Positions 11,202 through 23,699 of a DNA stretch of 64,000 nucleotides are shown here, in pieces (within the stretch, counting starts at the first letter, position 1; every line of letters begins with the position of its first letter). Source of the stretch: Kitagawia praeruptora (lineage: Eukaryota > Streptophyta > Magnoliopsida > Apiales > Apiaceae); NCBI GenBank assembly GCA_037693485.1, contig CM075344.1, positions 40,210,501 through 40,274,500 of the forward strand, given 5' to 3'. The position numbers and the translations under genes are program-made. The notes beneath the pieces are model-generated. The model was not told the DNA's origin and searched no databases. It saw only the letters and a program-made list of their open reading frames with translations.

Positions 11202-14200
11202 TGTAAGAACCCAAAATTTTGGTAGAATTAAAACTTTTCCTATTATGATGAAGTGCATCAATGAATAGTGATTTTGAGGATTAAGAAAATTTTTCATGCC
11301 ACCTATGTACGAGACGTAGTGTGGATATTCCGAAGTTATACTAGTAATCTACGGAGTAAATAAGTGTATGTAAATGCGATCGGAATTCAGAAATTCCAAA
11401 TTCTATTTTCATGTAATATTTGACCGAGCAGTGAATTATATATCAGTAATATCAAGAAATGAGATATTTAATTTGAGGAATTGAGGAGTTAATATTTTGG
11501 AATTTTATTATAAGTGATTTGAGAATTTGGAACGAAAACCACTGAGGAAGTGAAACAAACGTTCTAGAAACCGCTGAAACTTTACAACGAGATTAAGCGA
11601 TCAAGCGAGCGAATCATGAATTGAGAATAGTAAATATTAGAAGTCCAAGGAAGGATATATTATGAGAGGAAAATGGAATTGAGAATAAAATCCTAGAGTT
11701 AAAGGAAATGAGAACAATTGAGAAACCGCGAGAATTGTTTTCTGAGATAAAGAGAAATAAACAAGGGATGTTGGAATTAATATTCGTTCGAAGTATTATG
11801 CTATATTAGAGCAATAATATGCAACGTATAAGTTGTAACGTATTTATTTTATTTAAGAAACGACAAGGAAATCAAAGCGGTGGAAAAAAAAAACAAAACA
11901 AAAGGACTTAAGTGCAAGAAACAAGAAACAAGGACTTGGTTGCAATTAGCAAAGGACTTGGTTGCAATTTAAGTGGATAAGAAATCTAGAGGAGCCAATG
12001 AGAGGTTGCCACCTAGCAAGGATGAGATGCATCCAACCAAAAATAGATATATATCAAGTGTATGGCATTATTAGAACATAAAACCAAGAACAAAACCATT
12101 CTGCCCAGCAGAACACCCTCTCAGTAAAACGGGCCTAGAGACTTCATTACTCAATGAAATTTTTTGTTCTTTATATGGTTAGAAAGCTGTGAAGACGCTC
12201 TACAACTTTCATTCAGGAGCCTCGAGCATGAAACGAGTGAAAGGGCTTCGTTTTGGCTGATCTTTGGGGCGTGTTTTTCCAGTCAGGAAACTCACTTCCA
12301 TGTTCTTGATTTCTTTGGTGAGATTGAAGATGGTGAGCATAGAGTAAGGCTTCCCCAAGGTTAACCAAGCTTGTTTGAGATTGTAAGAACATCAAGAAGG
12401 TATAAAAACCCTAACCCCTCTTGGCCATGTAGTAATTGTGATGTTTAATGTTAGATCCATGGTTATAGTGTTAATCTTGGTTGTATAAGTAATGGATGAC
12501 ATGGATCTTGAGTTTTGATGTTGTGATTGTGATTTTTATGATTGTGGATAGTATATGTATCTCCATGAGTGTTGTAAAGCATGAACTAAGTGAATTAGGT
12601 ATTGGTTGTGTTGTGGAATTGAGAAAATTGGTTGATCTAAGTGGTACATGCTTGCTGAGTTTTTCCAGGAACATTGACCTGTCTTGTAACATGGTTTTGA
12701 ACCCCCAAATATTGTCCCCTGAGGTCCTACCATATATTGTTGGAAAGATAATTGAATGTAGTTTCTGGAGATGTAAGGTCCATGACTAGGTGATGTATAG
12801 ATTTTTAGTTATGGCCGGAGAAGTGGATTGTGTTTCTGGATTCCTGACTGCACTAAGTGACCCCCTTGTGAACCTTGTCTAAACCCCTAAAAATTTATGT
12901 GGGATCATGGAAAAATTAGAGAAGCTAGGAAATGCAGTGGTGAAGGCTAACCAAAAAGAATTGGATTAAAATATGAATTTTTCAATTTTATAAGAATGCT
13001 AGAGGAAAATTCGCGCAAGGGAAAAAGTCGTAAGTGGAGTGTAATTTAAGGGGGAATGGATATGGTTCGGATGTGATAACCAAATTGAGTCAAATAAGTG
13101 ACGAGCGTAATCGAGTGATGGCATGGACCTATAGGAGGGCTAGAGAGTCATAGGACGGAGTCCTTAAGTTAGTATGTATTCTCTAAAACTTGTGATTAAG
13201 AGGTATTGTTAAGGTACTAACGAGCGAATATTGATTATGTATAGATCTTCATTCCACGTCGCGAGCTCGACCACCCCAACCTCACCAAGGCAAGTTTTCC
13301 AACCCTAAGTATTTATTTTCAAAAGATTATATTCTTGATATTACCTATGCAAGTTTACCTTTCAAAACTTATATATAAGGATTTTCACTGTTGTGTTTAT
13401 AGCTTCCAAATGTATTATATGCTTATGCTTTACGAGATTATGTTGAAGTTTGAGATATATGCATATGTGCTTGTACACCCTTGAACTTAGAATGAAAGTG
13501 TTTTCTTCGGACAACGACTCTAGCAATAGAGGTCGTAGCGGTCCAAATATACTATTGACCGGGGAGCGGTATATTGTTGTATCGTGATTAAATTGCGAAA
13601 ACCCGAAGAGTCATTCGGGAAGTATCGTATACCTAAGTAATTATTATTTTTACGTTGTTAAAAATACTCAAAAATATCTATCTTGGATTAAAAGCTTATT
13701 TTAATTAAATAATTATTATATTAATTGTTTATATTAAATCTCAAAATATTATTTATTAATTATCATTCATTATTTTAAAGACAAAACTAATCCAAGATAC
13801 CTTTAGCGTTTTCAAATTCGAACTCTTTCAAACCCAAAACATTTTCGAAAACCCCCGGTCAGGTTTTGCTTCTTGTACGTTTTTCAAGAATTATCGGTCG
13901 ACTGAGGTCGAACTTCAACTACTCGAATTTTCTACCAAAATGATTTTTGAAAAGAAAAGAAAAAGGGGACTCTGGCAGGTGTGGGAATCGTTGACGAACG
14001 ATTCCCGGGATGTGTAAGCGGCCGTGAGCCAGGCGGTCCATCAATTATTATTCCGGCCCAGGTGTTGCCGAAGGATGATTACGGATGTAGTTTTCATCGA
14101 GGGTGATTACGGATGTAGTTTTCACCCGAGGATAGTTACGGATGTAGTTTCTATCCTTCTACCGGTAGAGAAGACCCGCGGATTGTTGGACTTGGTTGTG

Positions 14201-15160
14201 GCGACTGATCATCGTCAATCCTTGTCAGGTTTTTATGTTTTCTTCCAGTCCCATCCTCCACTTTGAAAAAATACTCAAACACTGCTTCTTGGGCCTAAGT
14301 GCCAAGTTGCCGATAGTGTGGTTTTGATAAGAAAAATATTAACATCGTGCAGTATCTAGAACTGCAAGATTTTCTATAAAGATTGGCACGTGTTAGTGCA
14401 CTCTTGCAATTATTCCAAAGAATGAAATGTTTTTGAATGAGAAACCTTCTAAGCTAATGGAAGGAAAGAGGTTTTGCAATAATGTATTCCCTGTACAGTA
14501 TGTTAACCGTAGAGTGTTTTGCCGAAAATGATATACTAATATGTATATATTTTCAAACCTGAGATATATTGAAATGAGAACCTTATAAAGGTTTCATATG
14601 TTATTCTTAAAGCTCCTTAGCGAGTATAAATGTTTTATTCAAACTCGGACATATATATTGTCGAATTATGTTTTGAAATCTGAGATATATACCCATACAG
14701 TTAGGAACGTTTTCGAAATAAATCACATTATAATTTTTCAAAATGGCGAACTTGCTGAGCATTATGTAGCTCATTCTTGCTTTATAAAAACTTTTCAGAA
14801 AGAGAAGAATTTGGTCAGTTAACTCCGTACCAGCAGAAGAGGAGTAGAAGATTTATCCCGAGATGACTTTGTTCCAGATAAATAATACAGAGTAAGTCTG
14901 ATAGGTTTTCAACTGTAATAGTAAGACTCGTCTTCAAGTGTAGTTGTATAAGTGGAAGTGCGTAAGATTCTGGATTGTACAGATGAATGGTAATATTTAG
15001 TGTTACTTTTGGTTATCGTTTCTGAGGCTCTAACTTGTATGTGCGTAAGATTGAGGTCTGGATGTATGTATTGTTGAGTTGTAAAGTTAATACAGGTATG
15101 ATATGGTTGGATGGTGATGTGACGACCTGAATCTTTGACCTCGGATTTGGGGGCGCCACA
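11202..15160 (+). repeat. 3' LTR of the Gypsy element
   Basis: A 3959-bp copy of the 5' LTR. Differences seen by eye include the A-run near 11886, an extra C near 13855, single-base changes near 14266, 14588, 14621 and 14723, and the last bases (GGCGCCACA). Confidence 0.93.
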
Positions 15161-15864
15161 CTTAACACCTCTAACACGAACAATCATCACAAGCAATGAA
15201 CGAACGATTCAAAAATTCGAAAATAATACATAACTCGATTTCTACAAAAATGGAAATAAACACATCAATTGAACACATCAATCGATCATACACAACTCTC
15301 GGAAGCTATTGGAACCTTCAAAATCATTGAAAAATCACTAAATCAAAAACCCCTAATTTCGATTAAGAACCCTAATTAATCGAATTGATTAATCCTCCAT
15401 TAGAATAGTGAAATTGACCACACAATTGGACTCCTTGCATCCATACGAAGCTAACACGTCAACAAATCATCTGAAAAATCACAGAAATGAAAAACCCTAT
15501 TTTTTGGCTAAGAACCCTAATTTTGCATATTAATAAAAAAAATCATAGAGATAGTCGATGGAGAGGGCTGCTGTGGAAAGAAATAAAAATGTATATAAGA
15601 GTTTTTAAGAATTTTAGAGTTTTAAAATAATTTAATAGTTTTTTAAAATAATTAGTTTTAAATTAGTTAACACATCAGCAGACAACATGTAAATTTTTAA
15701 CACATAAGCATGGCACGTCACTTTTTCGTCACGGACGTTACATGGAGTTGATGGCGGTTGGTAAATTGCAAATTTTAATTATTTTGATGAGTTGACTGCA
15801 AGCTTTTTGAGTTCAGTTAAGCACGAGTTAAGTTATGAAATAGCCAATTAACCCGTAATGGTTA

Positions 15865-16048
15865 TGACATGAGTTTAAGAGATGAAGGTCATGGGTTCGA
15901 TTTTCAACACTAACACAATTTAAACTAATTTTTATACAAATATTAAAAGGGTGGCACTTTTGTTAATTTTTAAGAAATAGGGGTAAAATAGTAATTTCAC
16001 AGTCAACACTTTTTGCCCTCGTTGATATTTAAAATTTAATATAGTAAT
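15865..16048 (+). mobile_element. tRNA-like SINE, copy 2 (right part; left part at 884-897)
   Basis: The A box TAGTGTAATGG sits at 884-894, directly before the MULE. The B box (GGTTCGATTTT, 15894-15904, last two consensus bases lost) and the body lie after the MULE at 15865-16048. The body matches copy 1 at several blocks (AAAGGGTGGCAC, AGGGGTAAAAT, TTTAATATA). The MULE therefore landed inside the pol III promoter of this SINE. Confidence 0.5.
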
Positions 16049-19000
16049 CCTTTATTATCATACCTGAGTCTACCACACGTCAGTTAACCAATAAGAATCA
16101 AGGAATTATTTTAGGACCAATCAGAGCCAATTCCTAAAATTTAGACCTTTCCTTATTTATAATCTCACCCTACCTCTTTAACCATGGTTAGTTAAAACTT
16201 CTATTTTAAATACAATAATGATTTTATTAAACATATCCATAAATACCTATTTTTAAATCAAAAAATATTTATTAGAAAATCACAATTTTAAATAACTTGG
16301 ATAAAATCCATACCTTCAAAAATTTGATTTTTTTTATAAGCTCAAAAATATATTTATTCATAATGTATTAATAAAATTAATTAATAAATGCATATAAGCC
16401 AACACTACAAAATTGGATTTGAACAAATTTTAAATAACTTGGATAAAATTCACATCTTCAAAAATTCGATTTTTTAAAAGGTTCAATAATATTTTTATTC
16501 ACACTTTGTTAATAAAATAATTAATAAATTCATATAAACGAACACTACATATATTTTAATTATTTCAATCATTAGATATACGCTATAAGGATATTATTAT
16601 TGCTTGGTGGATAAATTACCAATCAAAAAATTAAAATTATTTTAGAAGCAATCAGAATTTACTTCTAAACTTTAAATCAATCAATCATATACAAAATTTT
16701 ATTATTTACCATGCTTATTCTAATTTACTAATCACGGTTAAATTAAATTTAAATATAAAATATTTTGATTTAATAACTTCGCATATCACATGATTTTTAA
16801 TTTTAAAGAATTTCTACTAACCATAAATATTATTTTCTATAAATCCACATAATAGTATATTGCATATGGTGATATATCTTTTAGTTATGAATTGTTTTTT
16901 AACATCTTTTATTATAATAAAGGATACCATGATCTAACATGTATTGGTTAACCAATCACAAGATCGTGATTTATTTTAACATCAATCAGAATCTATTAAA
17001 TTTAAATCAATTAAATCTAAGCCGCTTATTCCATGTTCCCCATAAGACTTAGCAAACTTTGATAAACTATGTGTATGCATCAATTTTTCTCATGGCTAAA
17101 TCATATTAATTTCGATTAAGGTACTACTTTATATCTTTTTATTATATGACATTTTATACTTGGACAGATTATCTTTTTATTTCAATTGTATATATGTATT
17201 ATATGTTGTGTGTTTTAATTGTCCAATAAATTCAACAGAAAAACGTTTCTGATGAAAAAAAATAGAAAACGATTTAGGTTATCATCATCCCCGGTCCGGA
17301 TTCTCTCAGAGTTACTTCCCACTTCCCATTAGAATATTCAGTAGCAAACTTCAATAATTCAGTGACTTACTAAATTGTAGGCATCAATCCTTATCACATT
17401 ATACTGATTTGTTTATATTATTAGGTGTGCCTATAGATAAATGTTTTTTTATAGTGATTACTTGAACAATTTTATTCTAAATACAATAATTATTCAATTT
17501 AAAAATTTATACATTAAGACATGAATCTATTATATTTATAATAGATATTTTGATATCATAAACTTTCAATTCAAAATCATAAGGTACAATTAAAATCATG
17601 TATTAAAAATTATTAACAATATAAAACTATTTACCACACTATTCTAAATACACATTCAAAATTTAAGTTATGTAAAGTATTAAATAATTCAATCATAAAA
17701 AAGCTAATCAACCAATTAAAATGTTTGAATGAATTTTAAACCAATCATCTTTAAACATTTTAATTACGAAAATTTTTAACTATGCAATAATTAACAGGAA
17801 AATTATTTAACCTGACAATATATTTGAATTATTCAAAATATTAAATATATTCTTAAATAGTACTTTACATTATTTGTTGTATAAATTATCAATAAAAAAA
17901 AATACATTACAGAGTCAATGAAAATATTGTTAGTGAATATTTCCATAATATATTTGGTCAATTTAACACAAATTTTCTTATAAATCACTATTTATTTATT
18001 GATAATTAATTCAGCAATAAAAGGACATATGTCATACACAAAAATAGTCAAACATGCAAAAATCATCAATAAAAGGGCATACAACATCTACAAAAACAAT
18101 TAAAATTGAACAAACACATAGTAAATTATATCACTAATTTTCTTTATCCAATCATTGAACAGATCTTCAATTATGGTACATCTCTAGCTTATTTCACTAA
18201 ATTATACAGTGTTTTCGGCGAGATAATCTAACAATTTGTTATAAACGTGAGAAATATGTATATCTGATTTGTCATAACGTATTTAAACGACCGACCAGAA
18301 CTAGGATTCTATACTATCCAAATCAATGAACTAATATAACAAAATTTAATATATGGATAGACAAAATCCACGAACAGTATATTAGCTCTCAGTAAAGAGA
18401 GATATTTAGTGAAAGTCAAAGTAAAATCAAGGAAAAGAAAATAAAACTTATCATTTACAAAGAGTTAGTACAAAATCTAATATTTTTGTAAATAAAATCC
18501 ACCAACGAGCAACGGGGTACTCGACTCTCAATGATATTTATATTGAAAAATAAAGAAAAATCAATATAAAATTTTTTAAAAAAAATTAAAAAACTGATAT
18601 CAACTTCTAAACTTTAGTTAGCATCTTTTGGGAAAGGGGGAGAGAGATAGAGCAACAACTACAGTTTTTTTTATAAAATTATTAATAATTATAAATAAAA
18701 AGGTTGATACACTTAAAATTATATATTGTTTTTAATAGAAGAGTGTCTTTTTCAGTTTTGTATTCTTGAATTAAAGTAATAGTATCAATTCCCATATCTT
18801 AACCTAAGAGCATATATTGAATTTGCTTGGTTGGTTGACTATATTTTTTTTATATCAACAAAGCATAAAAAAAAAGCTAAGAAAACTAAATAACTTGGTA
18901 GAAAGATTCTACACAAAGAGAGATGTTTGTTAATGAGAAATAAGAAAAAAAATAAAAAGAAGGGTTTCATTTTGTTTGGGAGACTTTACCCCATGCAAGT

Positions 19001-20280
19001 TACTCTTAGTTTTGTTTTGTAACATCTCAATGTTGTTCTAAAACATATAATTATATATTTACATAACTTGGATACATAGTAATATTTCATATAATTGTTA
19101 TATTTTTTCTATTCGTGTATTTCATTTCATTTTGTGTACAAGAAAAAATTTGTGTAATTTAGTGTCATTTTGTGTTCTAATTTTGGGTAAACGATTTAAT
19201 ATCATGTCATTTTCGTTCAAGACCCTAAAATACATGACATGAATTTCTTCTTATATATTCACTGTTAAAGGAAAATGAATTTCATGTTATTTAACCCAAA
19301 ATCTGAATTACGAGGACACATATATAACAATGTGATTATGTGTTTATATATTACACACTTGATTTCAATTTTATGGACAGTGGCTTATTTTCACAAGTTT
19401 ATCAAATTAAAAAAAGATAGCTGATACTCATTTTCTTATGTCTTATTTTAAGAATAAAAGAAAACTAAAATTTGTTATTCCATGTTTTACTAGAAAAGAA
19501 TAAAAAACCAAAATACAAACTTCCAAACTGAAAATGCACATTTTAAGTTGTCTTTATAAATAAGCTAAGGTCAACAACCATAAAATCTAACAATTACTCC
19601 GTATATGTTACTCCAAGAGCGCGATATTGAATTTGTTTGGTTAGTTGATATTTTTTTATTGTAAATCAATTCATTAATAAAAAGGACATATAATTTATAA
19701 AAATGATATTGAACAATCACATAGCAAACTAGATTAGATGAAATTTTCTATTGTTATAACTACGTTCGTTTCATATATCTTGCACAGTAGATATCCTTTC
19801 TCATATCGCTGAAACATGCAACCTTTTTTTGATAGACAGTCTAATTATTTATTGGAGTCGTGACGATTAAGTTTCTACACATATTTAATATGTGATCGAA
19901 AAATTAACCACGATCATACAAATTTTTTCAATAAATTAATATAATAAATATTTCAAGGATTCAATATTTAATAAATATACCGAATTCTCAGAATATGAGT
20001 GAAAAATTTGTTAATATGATACGTTGAAATATTCTCTAACAAAGAGAGAAATAAAATGAAAGCTAAATTTAAAAAAAAAACAATATAGATGGATTTTGAA
20101 CTTTTCAACGGGTGTTGTATTTTTTTGATGATTGATTCATAATATTAATATTAATTAAATTGGTATGAATTCACGGATAAGTATTTTATACATACCTTAA
20201 TTAATATTCCAATAACCTATATATTTTTCTAAATAAAAATTAAAATAATATATTTATATTAATTTATTAATACAATTTAT
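16049..20280. repeat. AT-rich repeat-bearing region ending in a Helitron terminus
   Basis: There is no frame of note. A 142-bp tandem duplication lies at about 16280-16560 (block AATAACTTGGATAAAAT at 16291 and 16433). Degenerate modules containing CCAATCA and CAATCAGA recur near 16080, 16620, 16950 and 17700. Paired blocks also occur near 18810 and 19625 (TTGAATTTG..TTGGTT) and near 18010, 18065 and 19680 (AATAAAAGGACAT). The Helitron ending at 20311 may cover part of this, but its 5' end was not found. Confidence 0.5.
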
Positions 20281-20311
20281 CGATCGGTGCGTAGCACGGG
20301 TAGAACGCTAG
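20281..20311 (+). mobile_element. Helitron 3' terminus (5' end not found)
   Basis: An imperfect hairpin CGGTGC-GTA-GCACGG is followed after ten bases by CTAG and a host T. This is the expected Helitron end (hairpin plus CTRR). One stem mismatch lowers confidence. No transposase (Rep/Hel) coding is present upstream. Confidence 0.55.
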
Positions 20312-21783
20312 TAGATAGAATGTAAATTAATTACGGAGTAAGAAATAATAAGGTTGGGTTTAGTGTAATTTAGGTGAATCAAAAATCAAATTGAATCTAG
20401 TCGGTCCATTGACTTTTTTTAATTAACTCTTTTGAGCTTGGGTTTTCAGTGAATTGGATAAATAGCCCAAATAAGAAATCGATTGGGTCGTACGGTACGG
20501 ACCAAATTAAAATTGAACTGGGGCGTTACAGCCGTTTAATTGGACAACCGATTTGCAGCCCTAGCATCAAATTTCAGTAATCAAAAGTAATTTAATTCGT
20601 GAAAGACCACAGAATAAACAAAACATCAAATTTTGGTGAAAGAAGCGAGAGTGTTTTGATGCGACTCTCCAAGGTGTTTTCCCTTTTCTTAATAAATTTT
20701 GTCAGGTGATTACTAAAAATAAGTTGTGATTTGATATCTTTTTCCTGTGATGGGGTTAAAGCAGGTCGTTCTCGTATATAGCTATAATTTTTAGTTTGTG
20801 CATTTTTGGTCGATGAACCACTCAGCTGTTCAGTGTTTATGCAATTGATTCTGATCTCCACTATCTACTACAGTGCATCATTCTTGCGGAAATGACATTA
20901 TTTTCCTGTTACTTTGCGGAAATGACATTATTCTGCTAAACTAGAATACGGAATCAACTGAAAATTCTTCCTGAACTTCCAAATTCGTGTTTAAAATTAA
21001 CCGTGTGAACAAGATTAATGAATTGACGTTCTAATGTTTTCTGTTTCCTTGTCAATTTTAAATGGTGCGACTTCTTAATAGTTAGGAGCTGGCAAGACAA
21101 TATGGTCTTGCCGTTCATTTGGCTGGAACGGTCAACACTAGGCTGGCAGACATATTGTGCTGGTTAATCATTTTTTGATCAACAAGTCATGTTCAGCAGA
21201 GATCATATCTTAGTAGGACCGATTCCAATTCAGATTTACCACTAAATTGGACAGTTGTAATGTATGTTATTTGATAACATGCGTGTAAAGGGAAAGGAGC
21301 CCATGAATCTCTTTGCTGTTTTTGGCTATACCACTTCAATTTGACATGAGCTGTTCTGTACGTGTAGTGCATTCTGCAAGTACATTCCATTTGAGCCATG
21401 TACTTATATGATTGCCATTCATAGTGCTGCCAGTAAGAATGAAGATCATATAAACTATTTACAATTAACAAATGCAGATTCTAATATATAAAGGCACGGC
21501 GGAATGATGATTGTAACAATCAAATATATATTAAGAATAGGACCAATGAAAGAAATACATACTTTTTTTTTTACCTAAAAAAAAGGTATGAGATTAATAT
21601 ATATTCGATTGTTACAACCATCACTCCGTTGTAATTTTCTTCAACTAAGATTAACATTTAGAATTTTTTGTAAATACAGGGATCACGTCATCTCATTTAT
21701 CCGAGCTTAATATAATCCTTGCAAAGTTTTCACCTACTAGCAAAAATTATAATGGGATGATGGTTATTAACAACAATAGCATG
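20312..21783. other. Intergenic sequence, nothing recognised
   Basis: Unique-looking moderately AT-rich DNA with only short frames. Two opposite-strand frames near 20592-20861 and 21193-21471 have no recognisable protein features. Confidence 0.5.
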
Positions 21784-21786
21784 TTA

Positions 21787-22085
21787 GAGCAAGTGCAATG
21801 GTGTATTATATTTGGTGCTACATCTCTATTATAGCTCCAAAATTAAAATTCAAACACTGCAATGGTGTGCTAAAATAACACAAGATTATATTTATCAACT
21901 CATTAAAAAGTGGAAAAAGTGAGGAAAATAGATAAATGAGATATTGGAAGTGTGAGGTACTTGAAAATTAGTTAAATTTGTATTTAAAAGTGTGGAGTAT
22001 TTGGAAGTTGGTTAAATTTGAAATAAAATTTAGAATAATGCATTGAAAACATAATATTATTTTAGCACAATCATTGAACATGCTG
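21787..22085. mobile_element. PIF/Harbinger-like MITE
   Basis: The left end GAGCAAGTGCAATGGTGT and the inverted right end CAGCATGTTCAATGATTG match at about 13 of 17 positions. The element is flanked by TTA on both sides (21784-21786 and 22086-22088). Size 299 bp with no coding capacity. TTA/TAA duplications are typical of Harbinger MITEs. Confidence 0.6.
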
Positions 22086-22088
22086 TTA

Positions 22089-23180
22089 GGGAAGGACTAC
22101 CAATCTTTCATAAACTCATCCATAATCAAATCCAGCAGAAAACGAAAGAAAGTTGTAAAGGTGCTTTTAATCTATCTGCAATATTTATATATAGTAGGTG
22201 AATAATGCTTTAAGTTGCTGCATTTTCCTTCCATGTGCAGAGCTGTTTAAAATAATCACAAGAAAACAATCCAGAAAAATGAAGGGGCTGTGACAAAAGG
22301 TTCCTTGTAATAAGGTATTCTAACATGTTTCTATATTCGATCCCTTTCACAATCAAACTACTTGAAGAAAGCCCATATCTACAATTAAATTAGCAATGAT
22401 CTTTGTTGTTATTAATGACCCTGTTGTAGAATTATTTAATTACTTTGAGATATGAAAAGAACATTAGTTAGCTTGGAATCTTTATTTTGTTGGTATCACC
22501 CACCTTCTGACAATTTCTACTACTATCTTCTCCGGTGAGGATGGATCATGGATCTCAAATATCTTTGTAGATACGTATAATGTATCCAATTCAATTATTT
22601 TTTTCGAGTAATTATTATTCATCCCTTGTATTTGTAGCCTGTTGGTGCTGGTAATTGAATATTTTACATTTTATACCCATTCTCAAGATGGTTTTTCTCT
22701 TTTGAAAATTTCAACTTGGTTCTTGGGGTGCGTTAGCGTATGTCTATTATTGTTCCGGGTCTATTGTTTGACAAGTAACTAGACTTTGGTAAGTGATGCT
22801 AAAGCAATCGTTTACAGCTTTTTTATTTCCCTTAGAGAAGATTGATTATAGTTTTCGAGTAATTAAAAGAAAATGCAGTTCAAGTTTGATGTTTATGTTA
22901 TGTTCAAGTGTCAAGTGTCTATTCGATACGAAAGATGATGAGTTTACATCTCGAATGTTACTTAATTACAAAATTTTGATATATAATATGAATAATATAG
23001 TGTGCAGTATGACTTTTTTTGGACCGAACTAGAAATAATCTCGTGCATCGAGTTCAAATCAGTAGAAATGAACAATGTCATTGAAAGGAGCAGTATCATT
23101 GAAACCATAATGCAGATCGAACTGTCGAAGAATAGATAGAAGCTACCAGTCAATTCAATTGTGGTGGTATATTTTATATG
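22089..23180. other. Intergenic sequence, nothing recognised
   Basis: AT-rich DNA without convincing frames. A 79-codon frame at 22793-23032 has no recognisable features. Confidence 0.5.
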
Positions 23181-23183
23181 CTA

Positions 23184-23377
23184 CTCCTTTCGTTCCAAAA
23201 TACATGTTTTTTTTTTCTAAAATGAATTTGTTTTATATTACATATTTTTTTCTTAAAATTTAATACTATTTTCATTTTTTAATGTATTAATTAAGGATAT
23301 TAATTGAAAAATTTTATCCAGCTTACTTATCTCTAAGTTTTTTACAAAAAATGACATGTAAAATGGGACGGAAGGAC
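23184..23377. mobile_element. Stowaway-like MITE 1
   Basis: The left end CTCCTTTCGTTCCAAAATACATG and the inverted right end ACATGTAAAATGGGACGGAAG are long imperfect inverted repeats, flanked by TA at 23182-23183 and 23378-23379. This is typical of Tc1/mariner-derived MITEs. Confidence 0.7.
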
Positions 23378-23411
23378 TATAATACTGGACTAACTTCTCT
23401 TTAATACTGTA

Positions 23412-23694
23412 CTCCCTCTGTCCCGGTAGGTTATTTACATGGGGACAGGGCACGGAGACCAAGGATAGTGGAGGTAATATTGTTAAAATAAATGAAGTAG
23501 TGAGTGTAATAGTGATTTTATTATTAAAATAGGTGAATTAGTGGATGTAATAATATAAAGTATTGAAAAAGTGGAGTGAAGTAGTGGATGTAATAATATA
23601 TTTTATTGTTAAAAATTACTATTTTTGGTAATGTAAAGGATTGGTGGGACGTCCCAAAAAGGAAATTGTAAAGAAATGGATGGGACAGAGGGAG
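23412..23694. mobile_element. Stowaway-like MITE 2
   Basis: Left end CTCCCTCTGTCCC, right end GGGACAGAGGGAG, with TA at 23410-23411 and 23695-23696. About 283 bp, AT-rich interior, no coding. Confidence 0.8.
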
Positions 23695-23699
23695 TATTA

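Larger units (their letters stand above)
1580..15160 (+). mobile_element. Large Ty3/Gypsy LTR retrotransposon, coding-dead (LARD-like), probably Tekay/Del chromovirus-related
   Basis: Two 3.96-kb direct repeats (1580-5536 and 11202-15160) begin TGTAAGAACCC and end in CA. They flank a 5.67-kb interior. A 5-bp target duplication CTTAA lies at 1575-1579 and 15161-15165. A primer-binding site complementary to initiator tRNA-Met follows the left LTR, and a polypurine tract precedes the right LTR. By eye the LTRs differ by only six substitutions and two 1-bp indels, so insertion was recent. The interior has no long frame: decayed reverse transcriptase/RNase H, integrase and integrase C-terminus can be read only through many stops and frameshifts. 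Long LTRs plus a chromodomain-like pol end suggest the Tekay/Del lineage (inference). It must have been copied using another element's proteins. Confidence 0.92.
898..15854. mobile_element. Non-autonomous Mutator-like element (MULE), split by a Gypsy retrotransposon
   Basis: The left end GGGTTAATTGGCTA at 898 is the exact inverse of the right end TAGCCAATTAACCC finishing at 15854. Inverted similarity continues for about 75 bases, including the shared block CTCAAAAAGCTTGCA. The element is flanked by a perfect 10-bp target duplication, GTAATGGTTA, at 888-897 and 15855-15864, which is diagnostic of Mutator-type transposition (9-11 bp). Without the Gypsy element at 1580-15160 it is about 1.37 kb. 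It has no transposase frame, so it would need a MULE transposase in trans. The internal part at 1260-1560 has less AT bias than its surroundings and may be captured sequence, but I recognise no gene in it. Confidence 0.85.
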
